Shown here: positions 9,877 to 18,857 of the stretch, one piece after another
Numbering within the stretch: the first letter of the stretch is position 1
How the letters are laid out: each line of letters begins with the position of its first letter
Assembly: GCA_002887195.1 (NCBI GenBank)
Contig: PJAB01000053.1
Span: 1-50,651 of the forward strand
Length of the DNA stretch: 50,651 nucleotides
Reading direction: 5' to 3'
Source: Chrysochromulina parva
Taxonomy: Eukaryota; Haptophyta; Prymnesiales; Chrysochromulinaceae
The notes under the pieces: generated by a model
Seen by the model: only the letters and a program-made list of their open reading frames with translations
What the model was told of the DNA's origin: nothing
Database searches by the model: none
Position numbers and translations under genes: made by a program

Positions 9877-10677
9877 TCAAAGCCTTGCTTCCGCCCAACA
9901 GCGCATCTGCTCGCCAACGTCGCTCTCGCCGACCGCCCATGCCGCGAGCTCATCAACGTAATCACGCAGCAGATTCGATCGTACGCTCTCTACGAACTGT
10001 TGCTGCGGTTGCCCTCCCCGGAAAGCGAGCAGGCTGTGTACCCCGGCTGCCGCGCGACCGAGGGCTTCGTCCAGATCTGCCGCCAGCGACAGCTGCATGA
10101 CGCGTTCGACTTCAGTGGCATGTGTGGTGCCCTCGGTGGCAGCGCCGGCACTGGGCAGTTGGCGCACTGCCGAGCACGTGGCGCGTGCTCGTACTCTCGC
10201 CGCCTCCTCGGAGTCGCGCTTTGTGACTGCTCAAGCGCGAATCGAACCCAGAACCAGCGGATCAGGAGCAGAGATGAGAGCCACACGCAGCACGGCTCTC
10301 GCAGGGTGCCCGGTACGGCGCAGGGTTCGAGAAACGGCCCCGTACTAGGCGCGTGCCGCTCAAGATAGAGCGTCCGTGCAAACGCGCGCGCTGCCCTGGT
10401 TGCGTTGCTGAAGCTCGTAGTACCTGCGATGCTGACGTGCTCGGCACGGCGTTCCTGATGCAAGGCGAGGAGGTAGCGTCCAACGGCCGCACATCGGTAG
10501 TCGGCCTCGGCGCTCGTCGGCGGCGGGAGACGAACGCTCGACGCAAACGCCGCTGCACCGAACGGTTTGCCAAATGGCAGTGCGATCCGACGAACCTCGA
10601 TCCAGGCGATCTCGACCCAGCTCGCCGAGATCAGCGAGATTGAGAGCGCAAACTCGCCACGGCTGTCACCGCTGCTC

Positions 10678-10735
<58 letters not shown>

Positions 10736-11720
10736 TGCCGCCGCTACCGCTGCTGCCGTCGTCGTCACCGGTTTCGTCACCGGTCGCGAGCACCGCATGT
10801 GCCCAGAAGGGCGGTACGTAGAGCGACTCGCCCGCATGCAACTCAAATGAGATTGCATGCCGCGCAAGGGCCCGATCGGCCGCCGATTCGAGCGCGTCAG
10901 GCGCTTCCTGTGATGCGCTGGCTTCATTGAGATACGGACTTTGGAGCATCTGCAGCAGCTGCCGGCGTGTCTGCCGACGCGAAGGGTGCGACGCTGGATG
11001 CAGACGCAGTGCGGGCAACACCTCGGGTGGCCATAGGAGCCAAATTTTAGACCCAAAGACCTGGACCACCACATTGTGCGAGGGGTCGTAGTGCGGCGTG
11101 GCCAGTACGCCACGCGAGCCGAGCCAGCCGTTGATGGCCGAAGCTGGCCACGCGCCGCCAGCCGCTTGCGTTGGCCCGTCGTGTGTGTCGAAGTTCTGCA
11201 TCAGCCCTTTCGCCTCGGCGCCAAGGTCGGCCCAGCTGTCCATCGAGCCGGCATAGTAAATGAGCCGATCAGCGGTAAGTGTTGTCCGCTCTGCACGTGG
11301 CGTGAGCAGCTCGGACAGGCTTATGTCCGGTATCGGTGCCACCGTCGCTGATCGCTGAAACTCTGATTCCCGGCCACGGGCCAGCACAAACTCAGCACTA
11401 CCCATCACAGAATCGCTGATATTAGACGCAAAGGCGCTCAGCCAAATTTCCGCTCCGCGCGTGCGCAGGTATGATGCGTTCCAACGCATGCACGGCAGCG
11501 ATGAAACTGGCGAGTTCGATGCAGCAAACAGACGGGGCCGCTGGCCGTGAAGCAGGCTGCTGCCTTTCTCAGGCCACTGCTCTCGCTCGAGGGTGCGCAT
11601 GGCCAGTGACTGCATGGCACGTGCGGCGGATAGCTGTTGTGAAACATTACCAAAATCCATCGCCAAAGCGAGCGCGAGCGCGATCAGGCTGAAGCCAATG
11701 ACCGCACCGCAGGCTTCCAT
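9877..11720 (-). CDS. JmjC/cupin_8 (FIH-like) 2-oxoglutarate Fe(II) oxygenase, two exons
   Basis: Inferred CDS: complement of 10346-11720 joined to 9877-10226 (574 aa). The frame opens at 11888, but the ATG at 11720 starts a clear signal anchor (GAVIGFSLIALALALAMDF). The cupin core shows the iron ligands His210 and Asp212 in TPHYDPSHNVVVQVFGSKIW and His308 in GESLYVPPFWAHAVLAT, as in the JmjC/FIH superfamily of protein hydroxylases. A poly-Gly loop follows, coded by a long (CCG)n run. The unspliced frame ends in an implausible Arg/Cys-rich tail; removing 10227-10345 (donor GTACGG, acceptor GAGCAG) moves into a helical acidic tail ending WAVGESDVGEQMRCWAEARL. The signal anchor suggests a secretory-pathway enzyme. 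The substrate is unknown. Confidence 0.75.
10227..10345 (-). other. Inferred intron (119 bases) in the JmjC-like gene
   Basis: Donor A|GTACGG and acceptor GAGCAG|TC on the minus strand, phase 1. It is inferred because coding quality switches frame here: the frame downstream of the acceptor is amphipathic and acidic, while the continuing upstream frame becomes Arg/Pro/Cys-rich. RNA evidence is needed for exact borders. Confidence 0.6.
10679..10736 (-). repeat. (CCG)n trinucleotide run encoding poly-Gly
   Basis: An almost pure run of CCG on the plus strand, read as a glycine stretch in the minus-strand oxygenase. It falls in a loop after the third iron ligand, so length changes are probably tolerated. 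Confidence 0.9.
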
Positions 11721-11979
11721 TTTGGTACAAGTACAGTACTGTTTCACCTCTCTGAACGCCAAAAACCGTGTCTTGGTATAAATTGATATTGCCCGAATGA
11801 GGCAGGATGTGTGGTACACGCAGGTTGCGCGAAAGGAATGAGGCTGAATAACGTGAACGTGAACAGTGACGCAGCTTAAAATAGACAATTAATATGCTCG
11901 CGACGCGACCCGTGGTTTCTTCATCGAAGTCGTACGGCCAAAACGTCGGACTGCTTGCGGGTCTCCTGGTGTGGCGCCG

Positions 11980-13047
11980 ATGCCTGGGATAGCCATGCTC
12001 TCTTCGATCAAGCGTGGCACTGGCGCTATTGGTGGGCCACCAAGAGGCCATTCGCAGCTGCAGGAGATCTGGTTACAGGTCCAAGACCCAAATGCACACA
12101 TGCCCAAAAGGGTGCCGCAGGAACGCTCCAATGAAGAGCGGCTAAAGATCTTATCAGACCAGGAGAAAAGAGACGAGCTGGCCCGGATCGCAACAATACG
12201 ACGGGCACGGTCCAACTTTCACCCTTCGGAAGGGTTAATGCGTCGAAAGACTGGGGAGGCAATGCCCCGCGAAGAGCGTGAGGAGGCGCGCGAGCGCCTG
12301 TATCGCTCTACCTCACCGCCGCGGTCCAAGACACCGACTAATCTGGGCCACATGCTCGACACGGGTGAGATGGCGATAGCCTCCCCCTTCAAAGTCGAGG
12401 TGGCGCGCGAGCTACCAAAGCCGAGGCTGCGCGCCCGCAGTGCCCCCATACCTAAGGATGAGGCGACCTGGATGGGTCTGGGCGGCCGCAAAGGCCAGCC
12501 GGCGGTCCTGCCAACATCGGGGGAGAAGCCGCCACCGGAGAGCACAGTTGCCAGCGTCGATGGCAGTGGCATCCTGCTCGATGAAAACTGGGAGGAGACC
12601 GAGGGCGCTAAGAATGGCGCCGAACGCTCAAGCCGACCACAGGTCAGGCCGCAGCCTGCCTACCAGAGCCTAACAGCGCGCGCCTACTTCCAAGACGCCG
12701 GCTGGAAGCCAGGCGACTCGTACGCCAAGTACAAACCCGCCAAGCACCCGGCTGAATGGGCCAACCTCGACGGGTTCGCGAGGATGTCGCGCTCGTACGA
12801 GATACACCACATGAACACCTTTGCGGACATCACCGCATTCTCCTCAGGTGGGTACCACCCTGAAGCTTACGTGCGGCCAATGGACGTCAAAGGCCAGCTC
12901 GGCGCAAGCTCCATCCAGCAGTGGAAGGAGATGCTGCGACAGGACTATGCGCAGAGATCAGATAATTGGCAGAGCGAGGATGACGCGCAGATAGAAGAGC
13001 TTCGAAAGCTGCTCAAGGCTGGCAATGGCGTGCAGCTTGACGCTTGA
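11980..13047 (+). CDS. Hypothetical basic protein, charged and low in hydrophobics
   Basis: I do not recognise this 355-aa protein. The first ATG in the frame is at 11980. The N-terminal half is rich in Arg/Glu helices (QEKRDELARIATIRRARSNF, about residues 65-84; REEREEARERLYRS), the middle is Pro/Ser-rich, and the last 130 residues contain aromatic clusters (AYFQDAGWKPGDSYAKYKPA; SRSYEIHHMNTFADITAF) that look like a conserved core. The C-terminus is an acidic helix. There is no signal peptide or membrane segment. The pattern of short aromatic motifs in a disordered basic chain is common in flagellar or microtubule-associated proteins, but this is only a guess. Confidence 0.65.
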   Translation: MPGIAMLSSIKRGTGAIGGPPRGHSQLQEIWLQVQDPNAHMPKRVPQERSNEERLKILSDQEKRDELARIATIRRARSNFHPSEGLMRRKTGEAMPREEREEARERLYRSTSPPRSKTPTNLGHMLDTGEMAIASPFKVEVARELPKPRLRARSAPIPKDEATWMGLGGRKGQPAVLPTSGEKPPPESTVASVDGSGILLDENWEETEGAKNGAERSSRPQVRPQPAYQSLTARAYFQDAGWKPGDSYAKYKPAKHPAEWANLDGFARMSRSYEIHHMNTFADITAFSSGGYHPEAYVRPMDVKGQLGASSIQQWKEMLRQDYAQRSDNWQSEDDAQIEELRKLLKAGNGVQLDA

Positions 13048-13273
13048 CGAGTGCCTGAGCAGTGCAATGCTGTGAGGCTTCAAGCGCCGGCACACTATGA
13101 GACCTATATGAGACCTAGATGAGACCAACGCGCGAGTAGCTCGGTCCTGATAGGAACGGGGTTTTTGTTGAAAGCTTGAAACTTGAAAGCACCTTGATCT
13201 CAACGTGCCAGCTCAGGAAGGTCGAGAGAAGCGGCTCGAAGCTCTACGCACGCACAACCCTACCAAGGCGCAA

Positions 13274-13792
13274 ATGCGCACTTCCGTTTTGTTGCTTGCA
13301 CTTCCGGCGCTGGTCTCCTGCTTCCAGCTGGGCGCGGTCGTCGCTCCTCGCCGCGCCGCTGCGCTCGCAGCCTCCTCGCCCATCGTTAATATGATCGAGA
13401 CAGAGCAGAAGGCACCGAGCTTCCTGGATCGCATGCGTGGCGTGATCGTGAAGACTGAGAGCAAGAAGGAGGTGGAACCGGTGGTGGAAGACTCGAAGAG
13501 CATGATGCAGAAGGTCAAGGATGCGGGCGTTGCCGGCATCATCTCGTACATATTCTGGGAGTGGGCCTTCTGGGGTGTGTCCGTGCCGGTCTCTCTTTTT
13601 GGCTTCTACGAGGTCACGGGCCACTATCCCGACTTCAGCAACAGCGAGGATCTTCAGAAGCTTGGCGCGGAGGCGTTCGCCTTCGTCAACGTCGCGCGCT
13701 TCGCCGTCCCGCTGCGCATCGGCCTCGCTCTCGGCACCACGCCTTGGGTGCAGGAGAACATCGTCAACAAGTTCCAGAAGAAGGACGCATGA
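13274..13792 (+). CDS. Plastid-targeted DUF1279 (FAM210-like) membrane protein
   Basis: The protein is 172 aa from the ATG at 13274; the frame is open further upstream but the upstream part is basic and would bury the leader. Residues 1-16 are a signal peptide (RTSVLLLALPALVSC) followed directly by Phe and a basic, Ala-rich stretch: the bipartite plastid leader of algae with red secondary plastids. The mature part has a charged helix, then two hydrophobic segments (AGIISYIFWEWAFWGVSVPV and a segment around VARFAVPLRIGLALGTTPWV), matching the DUF1279/FAM210 layout, in which this small two-helix membrane domain occurs in mitochondrial and plastid proteins. The molecular function of the family is poorly known. 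It ends in a basic tail (NKFQKKDA). Confidence 0.75.
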   Translation: MRTSVLLLALPALVSCFQLGAVVAPRRAAALAASSPIVNMIETEQKAPSFLDRMRGVIVKTESKKEVEPVVEDSKSMMQKVKDAGVAGIISYIFWEWAFWGVSVPVSLFGFYEVTGHYPDFSNSEDLQKLGAEAFAFVNVARFAVPLRIGLALGTTPWVQENIVNKFQKKDA

Positions 13793-14871
13793 GCTGGAAG
13801 CGTCGTCGCACGACGTTCACGTGCTGGCGCCGGAGCTCATCTTTGTGCCTCCGTCCCAGAGAGACTCAGAGGACAGTCGCACGCACGGTGCGCTGCGGCT
13901 CTGCAGAGGAAAGTCATGACCCATAGTTCGTCAAGCGTGCAGGGAGCAGCGGTCTCGAGAAATCAGACCGGGGCTCCAAGTTAGTGCATCGCGATGAGTG
14001 GGTCTGTGCGTGTAGGGCTAGCCGATGAGCGTATCAGGTGTGTTTTGAAACCTTGAAGACGCTGCCAAAGAAAGCCCGTGTTTGCGCACTGAGAGAAAAC
14101 GAGCTTTTAAGATCGTCGAAGACGCGTCGCGCGCGCGGCGGTCCGGACCAGGTTAGGAACCAGGTGGACGGACTCTGGAGACCGTGGAGAGTGCGCGAGA
14201 CGCACCTTCAAAGACGCACCCCCCTGGGGGACGGTCGGGAGTGCCGGCGGGGTGCTGGGAGCACACTGAGTCCGGAACTCCCTGCTCTTCGCCCTGCGAC
14301 GGGTCGACGAGCTCGTCGTCCGGGACGCGAGGCGCCCGTTAGGCGCCCGCGGGGCACGGCCGATCGCACTTCGGCAGCAGCGCGACTCAGCCGCAGGGAC
14401 AGGAGCACAACCCTCAACCGAACGTATCTCTGAGACCGGACAACCGCACAGTTCACTCCTCTCACTCAACACTCATTCTCGCGTCAATATTTGTCAGTGA
14501 GGATCGTGTCACGTGTGAGAGAGGTGCGGCGGGCGGTGGCCGGGCTCTCTGTCTTTCAAGTGAGCCGAGTGACCAAGGGGAGATCACGTCGGTCGTCGCA
14601 AAACGAAAATCGAACGAACGAACATCATTTGATCATCTACAAGTAAGAATACGTGAATACCACAGAGCACAGACCACACGAGACACGTCCCTCGGACCTG
14701 CTGCCGACTGGCAGGACGCGGAACTACACCTCAACCTACGGTTACTCTGCGCGCAGAGATACTCACCCAGCGGGCAAGAGATTAAGTAAGGTATGATGCC
14801 CCAAAAAAGGATGTTCGCAACATTCCGTTCGTTTCGTCACACCCTCCCCGCCCTCATTCGTCTCGCCGCAC
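13793..14871. other. Intergenic, no gene seen
   Basis: About 1.1 kb. Frames on both strands here are Arg/Ser/Pro-biased and lack domain-like segments. I see no RNA gene. The region holds the 3' end of the DUF1279 gene and the promoter of the coiled-coil gene at 14872. Confidence 0.55.
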
Positions 14872-15738
14872 ATGGCATGGAGCGCGGCGTGGAACGCCGT
14901 CAAGTATCCAACCTTTGATTCCCTCGCGTCTGCGGCCACAGCCCTTGGGGAGCAGGTGGCCACAACAGTTAACCAGTCTGAGATTCTATCTTCAATTAAG
15001 GACAACCTCACAGAGACGGCGGCACAACTCGCTGAGACGGCTGGGACAGCGGCAGCGGAGGGATGGCGTGTGGCCGAGCGCTTTCGGCTCGAGGAGCACA
15101 TCACTGCGTTAGAGCAGGAAATCGAACGCATAAAGCGCAAGTGGGGCAGCGCATCGTGGGCATCAATGGACGCAGGCGACCTCGAATCTGTTCGTGTAAT
15201 TTTTGAGCGTGCCAAGCTCACGGTGCTCGACTTGGAGGCGCAGATCGAGCAAGCACAGGCGGAACTGGCAAAGCTCTCCAAGGATGAGGAGGAGGAGGTA
15301 CTTGCGCCACCACCACCGAGCGCCCCGCCGCCTCCAGCGCGGAGCCAAGTTCCGATTGCTCGCACGCCGTCGGTGACAATCGTGAGAACCTCCCTCGAAG
15401 CCGACGACGCCGAGCCGATGATGCCTCGCGACCAGACCCCGCTCGCTGACGGCAAGGGCGGCTGGAAGACGAGTGCTGACGTCGGATCGAAGGCGCCACC
15501 GCCGCCCCCTGCGCCTGTGCAAGTGGCCACCATGGTATTCGAGGCTGGATCAGCGATCGAGAGCCCGACGGCGGATGGCTACTTGGAAGACGTGAGCCTC
15601 GAAGCGCCAGAGCCGCTTGGCGCCTCGACCGTCGACGCTGAGCTCGACGCGGCGCTTGACGCAGAACTCGACGCGGCGCTTGAGGCGGATCCGCTCGGGG
15701 GGGGGATGGTCTCAACAGAGCATAAGGCTGTGGATTGA
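14872..15738 (+). CDS. Hypothetical coiled-coil protein with acidic tail
   Basis: The protein is 288 aa with no known family assigned. The N-terminus (AWSAAWNAVKYPTFDSLASA) and the next 45 residues are amphipathic and Ala/Thr-rich. Residues about 70-145 make a convincing coiled coil (EEHITALEQEIERIKRKW and ERAKLTVLDLEAQIEQAQAE). A proline-rich disordered linker with APPPPSAPPPP follows, and the C-terminus holds a tandem acidic repeat (AELDAALD three times). The layout, short N-terminal amphipathic segment then coiled coil then disordered tail, recalls golgin- or BSD-like trafficking adaptors, but I cannot confirm that. An overlapping antisense frame is Ser/Ala-rich and is rejected. Confidence 0.7.
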   Translation: MAWSAAWNAVKYPTFDSLASAATALGEQVATTVNQSEILSSIKDNLTETAAQLAETAGTAAAEGWRVAERFRLEEHITALEQEIERIKRKWGSASWASMDAGDLESVRVIFERAKLTVLDLEAQIEQAQAELAKLSKDEEEEVLAPPPPSAPPPPARSQVPIARTPSVTIVRTSLEADDAEPMMPRDQTPLADGKGGWKTSADVGSKAPPPPPAPVQVATMVFEAGSAIESPTADGYLEDVSLEAPEPLGASTVDAELDAALDAELDAALEADPLGGGMVSTEHKAVD

Positions 15739-16078
15739 AGCCAAGTGAGAGGCCAAGAGAGCGAGGGACCGGCTTGGGCAGCCTGCGCGGGGCATGAAAG
15801 GGAGAACCAATTGCCCGACGAGTGACACAGCATCTGGCCGCCGCCGGGATGGCCCTCTCCCTCTCGTTGCGTCTCATGGACGCGTCCCTCGAGACCGGCG
15901 CATGGCACGTGACGGCCTGCGGATGTGTGTCCAGCGGTGGGCCGGTGGCGCCGCGTCCCGACAGCCGAGCCCGAGCCCCACGGCGTCTGAGCTCACGTGG
16001 AGGGTCACAGTGGGCGAATCCCTGATTTTGCTGTGGTCAACGCCAACCTTTTGGCAAAAATATGAATATTCTTCTGCA
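15739..16078. other. Intergenic, convergent 3' ends
   Basis: About 340 bases between the coiled-coil gene (+) and the pseudophosphatase gene (-). No convincing coding sequence. An AT-rich segment near 16050-16085 may hold the 3' processing signals of the minus-strand gene. Confidence 0.5.
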
Positions 16079-16684
16079 CTATATGTTCTTCTGCACCGGG
16101 GTGAAGCTGTGCCGATGCACCAGTGCTTGCACCTCCTGCAGTCCGAGTTCTAATTGTTGCAAGAGCGCTCCCCGATCTTCGGTCGGTCTGCTCGCCTCTA
16201 AGTACGCCCAGCGATACTGCTGAATGCTCATGCTGGGGGGGCCAGCACGGAGCCAAGATTCTGCCTCGATGAGCCGCTGCCAAAAGCCGACGTTGGGGCG
16301 TGCCTGCATCGCGCCAAGTGCCTCAGCAAGACTGCGCCCATGTTGCCGCATGAGGTAGAAGGCGGCAACGGCGCATGCAGCACATTGATCGTTGGCACTG
16401 AAGACGCACACACGCCCACCACTGCTCAGCGCGGCGTCGATGAAGTCTGCCGCAGCGTCAAGATGCTCATGCAACGGGGCGCTCAGATCATCGTCGATAG
16501 CAATGTGCATGCTCTCGTACTGTGGCTCCGTTGACCGCAGCGGCATTGGTCCGTTTACGGACACGTTGACGACGTGCGTGACGCCCAGGGCATCGAGAGC
16601 CTCCGGCGTGGCAGCAGCCGCCGAAGAGATGTGAAGCGCGACGTGCTCGTCGACTGCCGCGTGAATCGGCGCAGCGGACGCCAT
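16079..16684 (-). CDS. Dual-specificity phosphatase-fold protein, catalytically dead (STYX-like)
   Basis: The protein is 201 aa from the first ATG. The DSP fold is readable throughout: an LGVTHVVNVSVNGPMP strand-loop at about residues 33-48, YESMHIAIDDD at 56-66, a FIDAALSSGGRVCV strand, and the post-loop helix with AFYLMRQHGRSLAEALGAMQ followed by PNVGFWQRL. In active DSPs the loop after the strand is HCxxGxxRS. Here those positions read F95, S96, then D99 and A102: the catalytic Cys is Ser, the preceding His is Phe, and the phosphate-binding Arg is Ala. This makes hydrolysis very unlikely and suggests a phospho-binding or scaffold role like animal STYX, which also lacks the catalytic Cys. 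The C-terminal helix is long and acidic. Confidence 0.8.
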   Translation of the reverse strand: MASAAPIHAAVDEHVALHISSAAAATPEALDALGVTHVVNVSVNGPMPLRSTEPQYESMHIAIDDDLSAPLHEHLDAAADFIDAALSSGGRVCVFSANDQCAACAVAAFYLMRQHGRSLAEALGAMQARPNVGFWQRLIEAESWLRAGPPSMSIQQYRWAYLEASRPTEDRGALLQQLELGLQEVQALVHRHSFTPVQKNI

Positions 16685-16821
16685 CGTCTTGCGTTGTCTC
16701 GGGCGAAACTCGATCGATCAAGGAGAATAGATACTCCTTGGTTCAACCTTAGAAAGGCTCACACCAAACCCACAAAATTTCGTCCAGAAGTCATCCAAAA
16801 TAACAACCCATTTCACAAACA

Positions 16822-17190
16822 ATGACGACCGATGACACGGCCCGCCGCCTCTTCGACGTCTCGTCGTCTCGAAACGATGGTCTGCCATCCGTCGTTCGTT
16901 CAGCTGCGACCACCAGCCTAAAGCTGCAGCCACTCGAGACGCAGACGACGATGGCCCCGGATCATTCGTCGGCCGAGGCGGAGCAGGCGCTGCGCGGGCT
17001 AGAGGCCGAATGGGCGATGCGAATGGAAGCACCCCTGTCGGCGCTAGCCAACCTCGAAGAGCAGGTCAGCCACGCAATTGATCTCGCGCGCGCCGCGCTG
17101 CCCACTGATCTGCGAACTGCAGCCGCCGAGCTTGAGCGACTGGCGAGCGGTGACGACGATGAGAGGCGAGTCGGAGTCCGGCGACGATAA
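16822..17190 (+). CDS. Small hypothetical helical protein
   Basis: The protein is 122 aa, unrecognised. The first ATG is at 16822, 137 bases from the divergent start of the pseudophosphatase gene, so the two may share a promoter. The N-terminal 45 residues are disordered; residues about 48-112 form two acidic amphipathic helices (AEQALRGLEAEWAMRMEAP; EEQVSHAIDLARAALP; AAAELERLASGDDDE). Small acidic two-helix proteins include Mediator and dynactin subunits, but no motif allows a choice. The last seven residues (VGVRRR) are out of character, so a splice donor near 17160 and a further exon are possible. Confidence 0.5.
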   Translation: MTTDDTARRLFDVSSSRNDGLPSVVRSAATTSLKLQPLETQTTMAPDHSSAEAEQALRGLEAEWAMRMEAPLSALANLEEQVSHAIDLARAALPTDLRTAAAELERLASGDDDERRVGVRRR

Positions 17191-17258
17191 CCTACAGGTC
17201 GAAGAGCTCCGAATTTTAAGGTGTCGTCCATGTGTGGCTAGGGAGAGAGAGAGAAAGT

Positions 17259-17340
17259 GGTGGCGCCGAAACTTTGTCCAGTCTCGTACGTGATTTCTGG
17301 TAGCGGCTGTCTTCTGCGCGCAACGACTTGAGATTACTCT
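17259..17340 (+). repeat. 82-base direct repeat, copy 1
   Basis: Starts GGTGGCGCCGAAACTTTGTC and ends GAGATTACTCT. Copy 2 at 17394-17476 differs by one substitution and one inserted A. The copies are separated by a 53-base spacer. No splice or coding signal explains the near identity. Confidence 0.9.
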
Positions 17341-17393
17341 TAAACTCTAAGATGAGAACATTTTGGATGAGAAGAGTCAACGAGAACGAGTGC

Positions 17394-17476
17394 GGTGGCG
17401 CCTAAACTTTGTCCAGTCTCGTAACGTGATTTCTGGTAGCGGCTGTCTTCTGCGCGCAACGACTTGAGATTACTCT
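17394..17476 (+). repeat. 83-base direct repeat, copy 2
   Basis: Second copy of the unit at 17259-17340, with TACGTG changed to TAACGTG and CCG to CCT. The unit period is 135 bases including the spacer. Confidence 0.9.
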
Positions 17477-17809
17477 AAGTTGAGAAACAGGTGAAAGAGC
17501 AAAGACACCGCCCGCGCGCGACACCCTCCGGCTCCGCGGCGCACCGCCGGCGGCAGCGCGCGCACGCGACCCATCGCGCCGTCGGCATCCGCGTGGCCGG
17601 CGTGCATCGGCCAGCTCTTACGTGACGAGACCGAAAGGTCCGCGAAAGCGTTGTGTTGAACACTTCTACATAGCAAGTTGAGTCTCGGTGACGCAAATGT
17701 CGGACCCTCGGTAAGCATTTTCTTGCCCGCTTCTGCGCGCGCGCAAGTCTTCGCACGGACGCAGTCACCCCACCCGTATTGCCGCAGGCACGGTGGTGCA
17801 TACATTCCC

Positions 17810-18231
17810 ATGGTTATGGAGTTGAATGATCCCAAGACCGCGATCGAAGCGAAGTGCAGTCCCAAGTGCGCTGCAGTCATGGACACTTACAAGGAATGCG
17901 CGAAGCGGATCGAGGAGAAGGTACGCGAAGCCAGCCGCGCGCGGCGCCCACAATCATTTGCATGGCGCGCGGGGCTCTCACGATCACCGACTCTTCGCTC
18001 TCCACAGGGCTCGGGCAACTGCGCTGGCTACATGATGGACTATCACAAGTAAGCGGAATGCAACCATCGCGTCGCAAGCGCGGTCTTGCGCCGCACCACC
18101 AGCTTGCCCCCCCCCCCTCCCCCCTCATTCCTCTCTCCTCCCCTCCCTGCCGCCGCCTCTAACGCCTCGCGCCCGTGCTCAGGTGCATCGACAAGTGCTC
18201 GGTGAAGTATCTGATGAAGGAGTTGGCCTAA
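17810..18231 (+). CDS. QCR6: Cytochrome bc1 complex hinge protein (QCR6/UQCRH), three exons
   Basis: Inferred CDS: 17810-17920, 18008-18048 and 18183-18231 joined (66 aa). Exon 1 codes a DPKTAIEAKCSPKCAA start and a helix ending AKRIEEK; exon 2 GSGNCAGYMMDYH; exon 3 the CIDKCSVKYLMKEL end. The spliced protein has the twin CX9C pattern of the hinge protein (C-x9-C in CAAVMDTYKEC and again in CAGYMMDYHKC) and the CIDKC-K-L end of plant homologues. The family sits in the intermembrane space on complex III, near cytochrome c1, and is imported through the MIA40 disulfide relay. Donors are GTACGC and GTAAGC; acceptors are CCACAG and GCTCAG. ATG 17810 and 17816 are both possible starts. The acidic N-terminal stretch of animal homologues is absent. 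Confidence 0.9.
17921..18007 (+). other. Intron 1 of hinge protein gene (87 bases)
   Basis: AAG|GTACGC ... CTCCACAG|GGC, phase 0. Its removal joins EEK to GSGNC and restores the conserved family sequence. Confidence 0.85.
18049..18182 (+). other. Intron 2 of hinge protein gene (134 bases)
   Basis: AA|GTAAGC ... GCTCAG|GTG, phase 2, with a long C/T-rich tract upstream of the acceptor. Splicing rebuilds the Lys-Cys-Ile-Asp-Lys-Cys end of the family. Confidence 0.9.
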
Positions 18232-18857
18232 TTAGATTAGGGCAAGAGCAGGGGCTGAGTCGAGACGGCCTGCACGCGCCCCGAGGCTGCCTCCCCGGCT
18301 GAGGCGCAAGGCGCAAAGGCCACACCGAGAAGCATGCGGTTGTGCCGCGCCGGTCTTGGGGCTAGCGGCACGGCAGCGTTGCTTCCCTCCCCGCTCGTGT
18401 CCGCCGACTCGCGCCGTCGGCTCGACGGCGCGCAACTACCGTTAAACACGTGAATACACATATGAAATGGACAAAAGTACGTCCCTTGAAGTTTCACAAT
18501 ACAAATCTGCGCGCTTTCACAGCCGGGCTAAAATTTACATCTAACACGCCCGTCACCGGACCGTGGCCGGCGGTGGTTACTAAGAGGTTACGCGCGGTGG
18601 TCGCGAGAGACGGGTCAGACGAAGCAACCCCTCGCGCCATGCCTCGCGCCCGGGCCCTCGCGCAGAGATGCGGGCTAACACGCGGAAAGACGAAGCAACC
18701 CCTCGCGCCCGGGCCCTGCGAGATACGTCGACGATCCGATCGCACACGACAGGTGCCGCCCCGTGGTCCCCGACGCAACCCCGACTCCTCGCGCATCGGC
18801 CTCGCGCGTGTGGACGCCGCGTGATGCACCTTTTGTGTGCTCCTGACGTGGGATTGT
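18232..18857. other. Intergenic with a 21-base direct repeat
   Basis: About 620 bases, convergent 3' ends of the hinge protein and tocopherol methyltransferase genes. GACGAAGCAACCCCTCGCGC occurs at 18618 and again at 18689 within otherwise similar CTCGCGC-rich sequence. No gene seen. Confidence 0.6.

Larger units (their letters stand above)
17191..17809. other. Intergenic with a long direct repeat
   Basis: About 600 bases without a convincing gene. Its main content is the 82-base direct repeat described separately. The last 150 bases would hold the promoter or 5' leader of the hinge protein gene. Confidence 0.6.

Noticed and set aside
10235..10265. tRNA T-arm-like sequence (GGGTTCGATTC on the minus strand)
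   Set aside because: No matching anticodon or acceptor arms upstream; it falls in the inferred intron of the oxygenase gene.
14763..15533. 256-aa minus-strand frame opposite the coiled-coil gene
   Set aside because: Ser/Ala-rich antisense of a frame with a clear coiled coil and acidic repeats.
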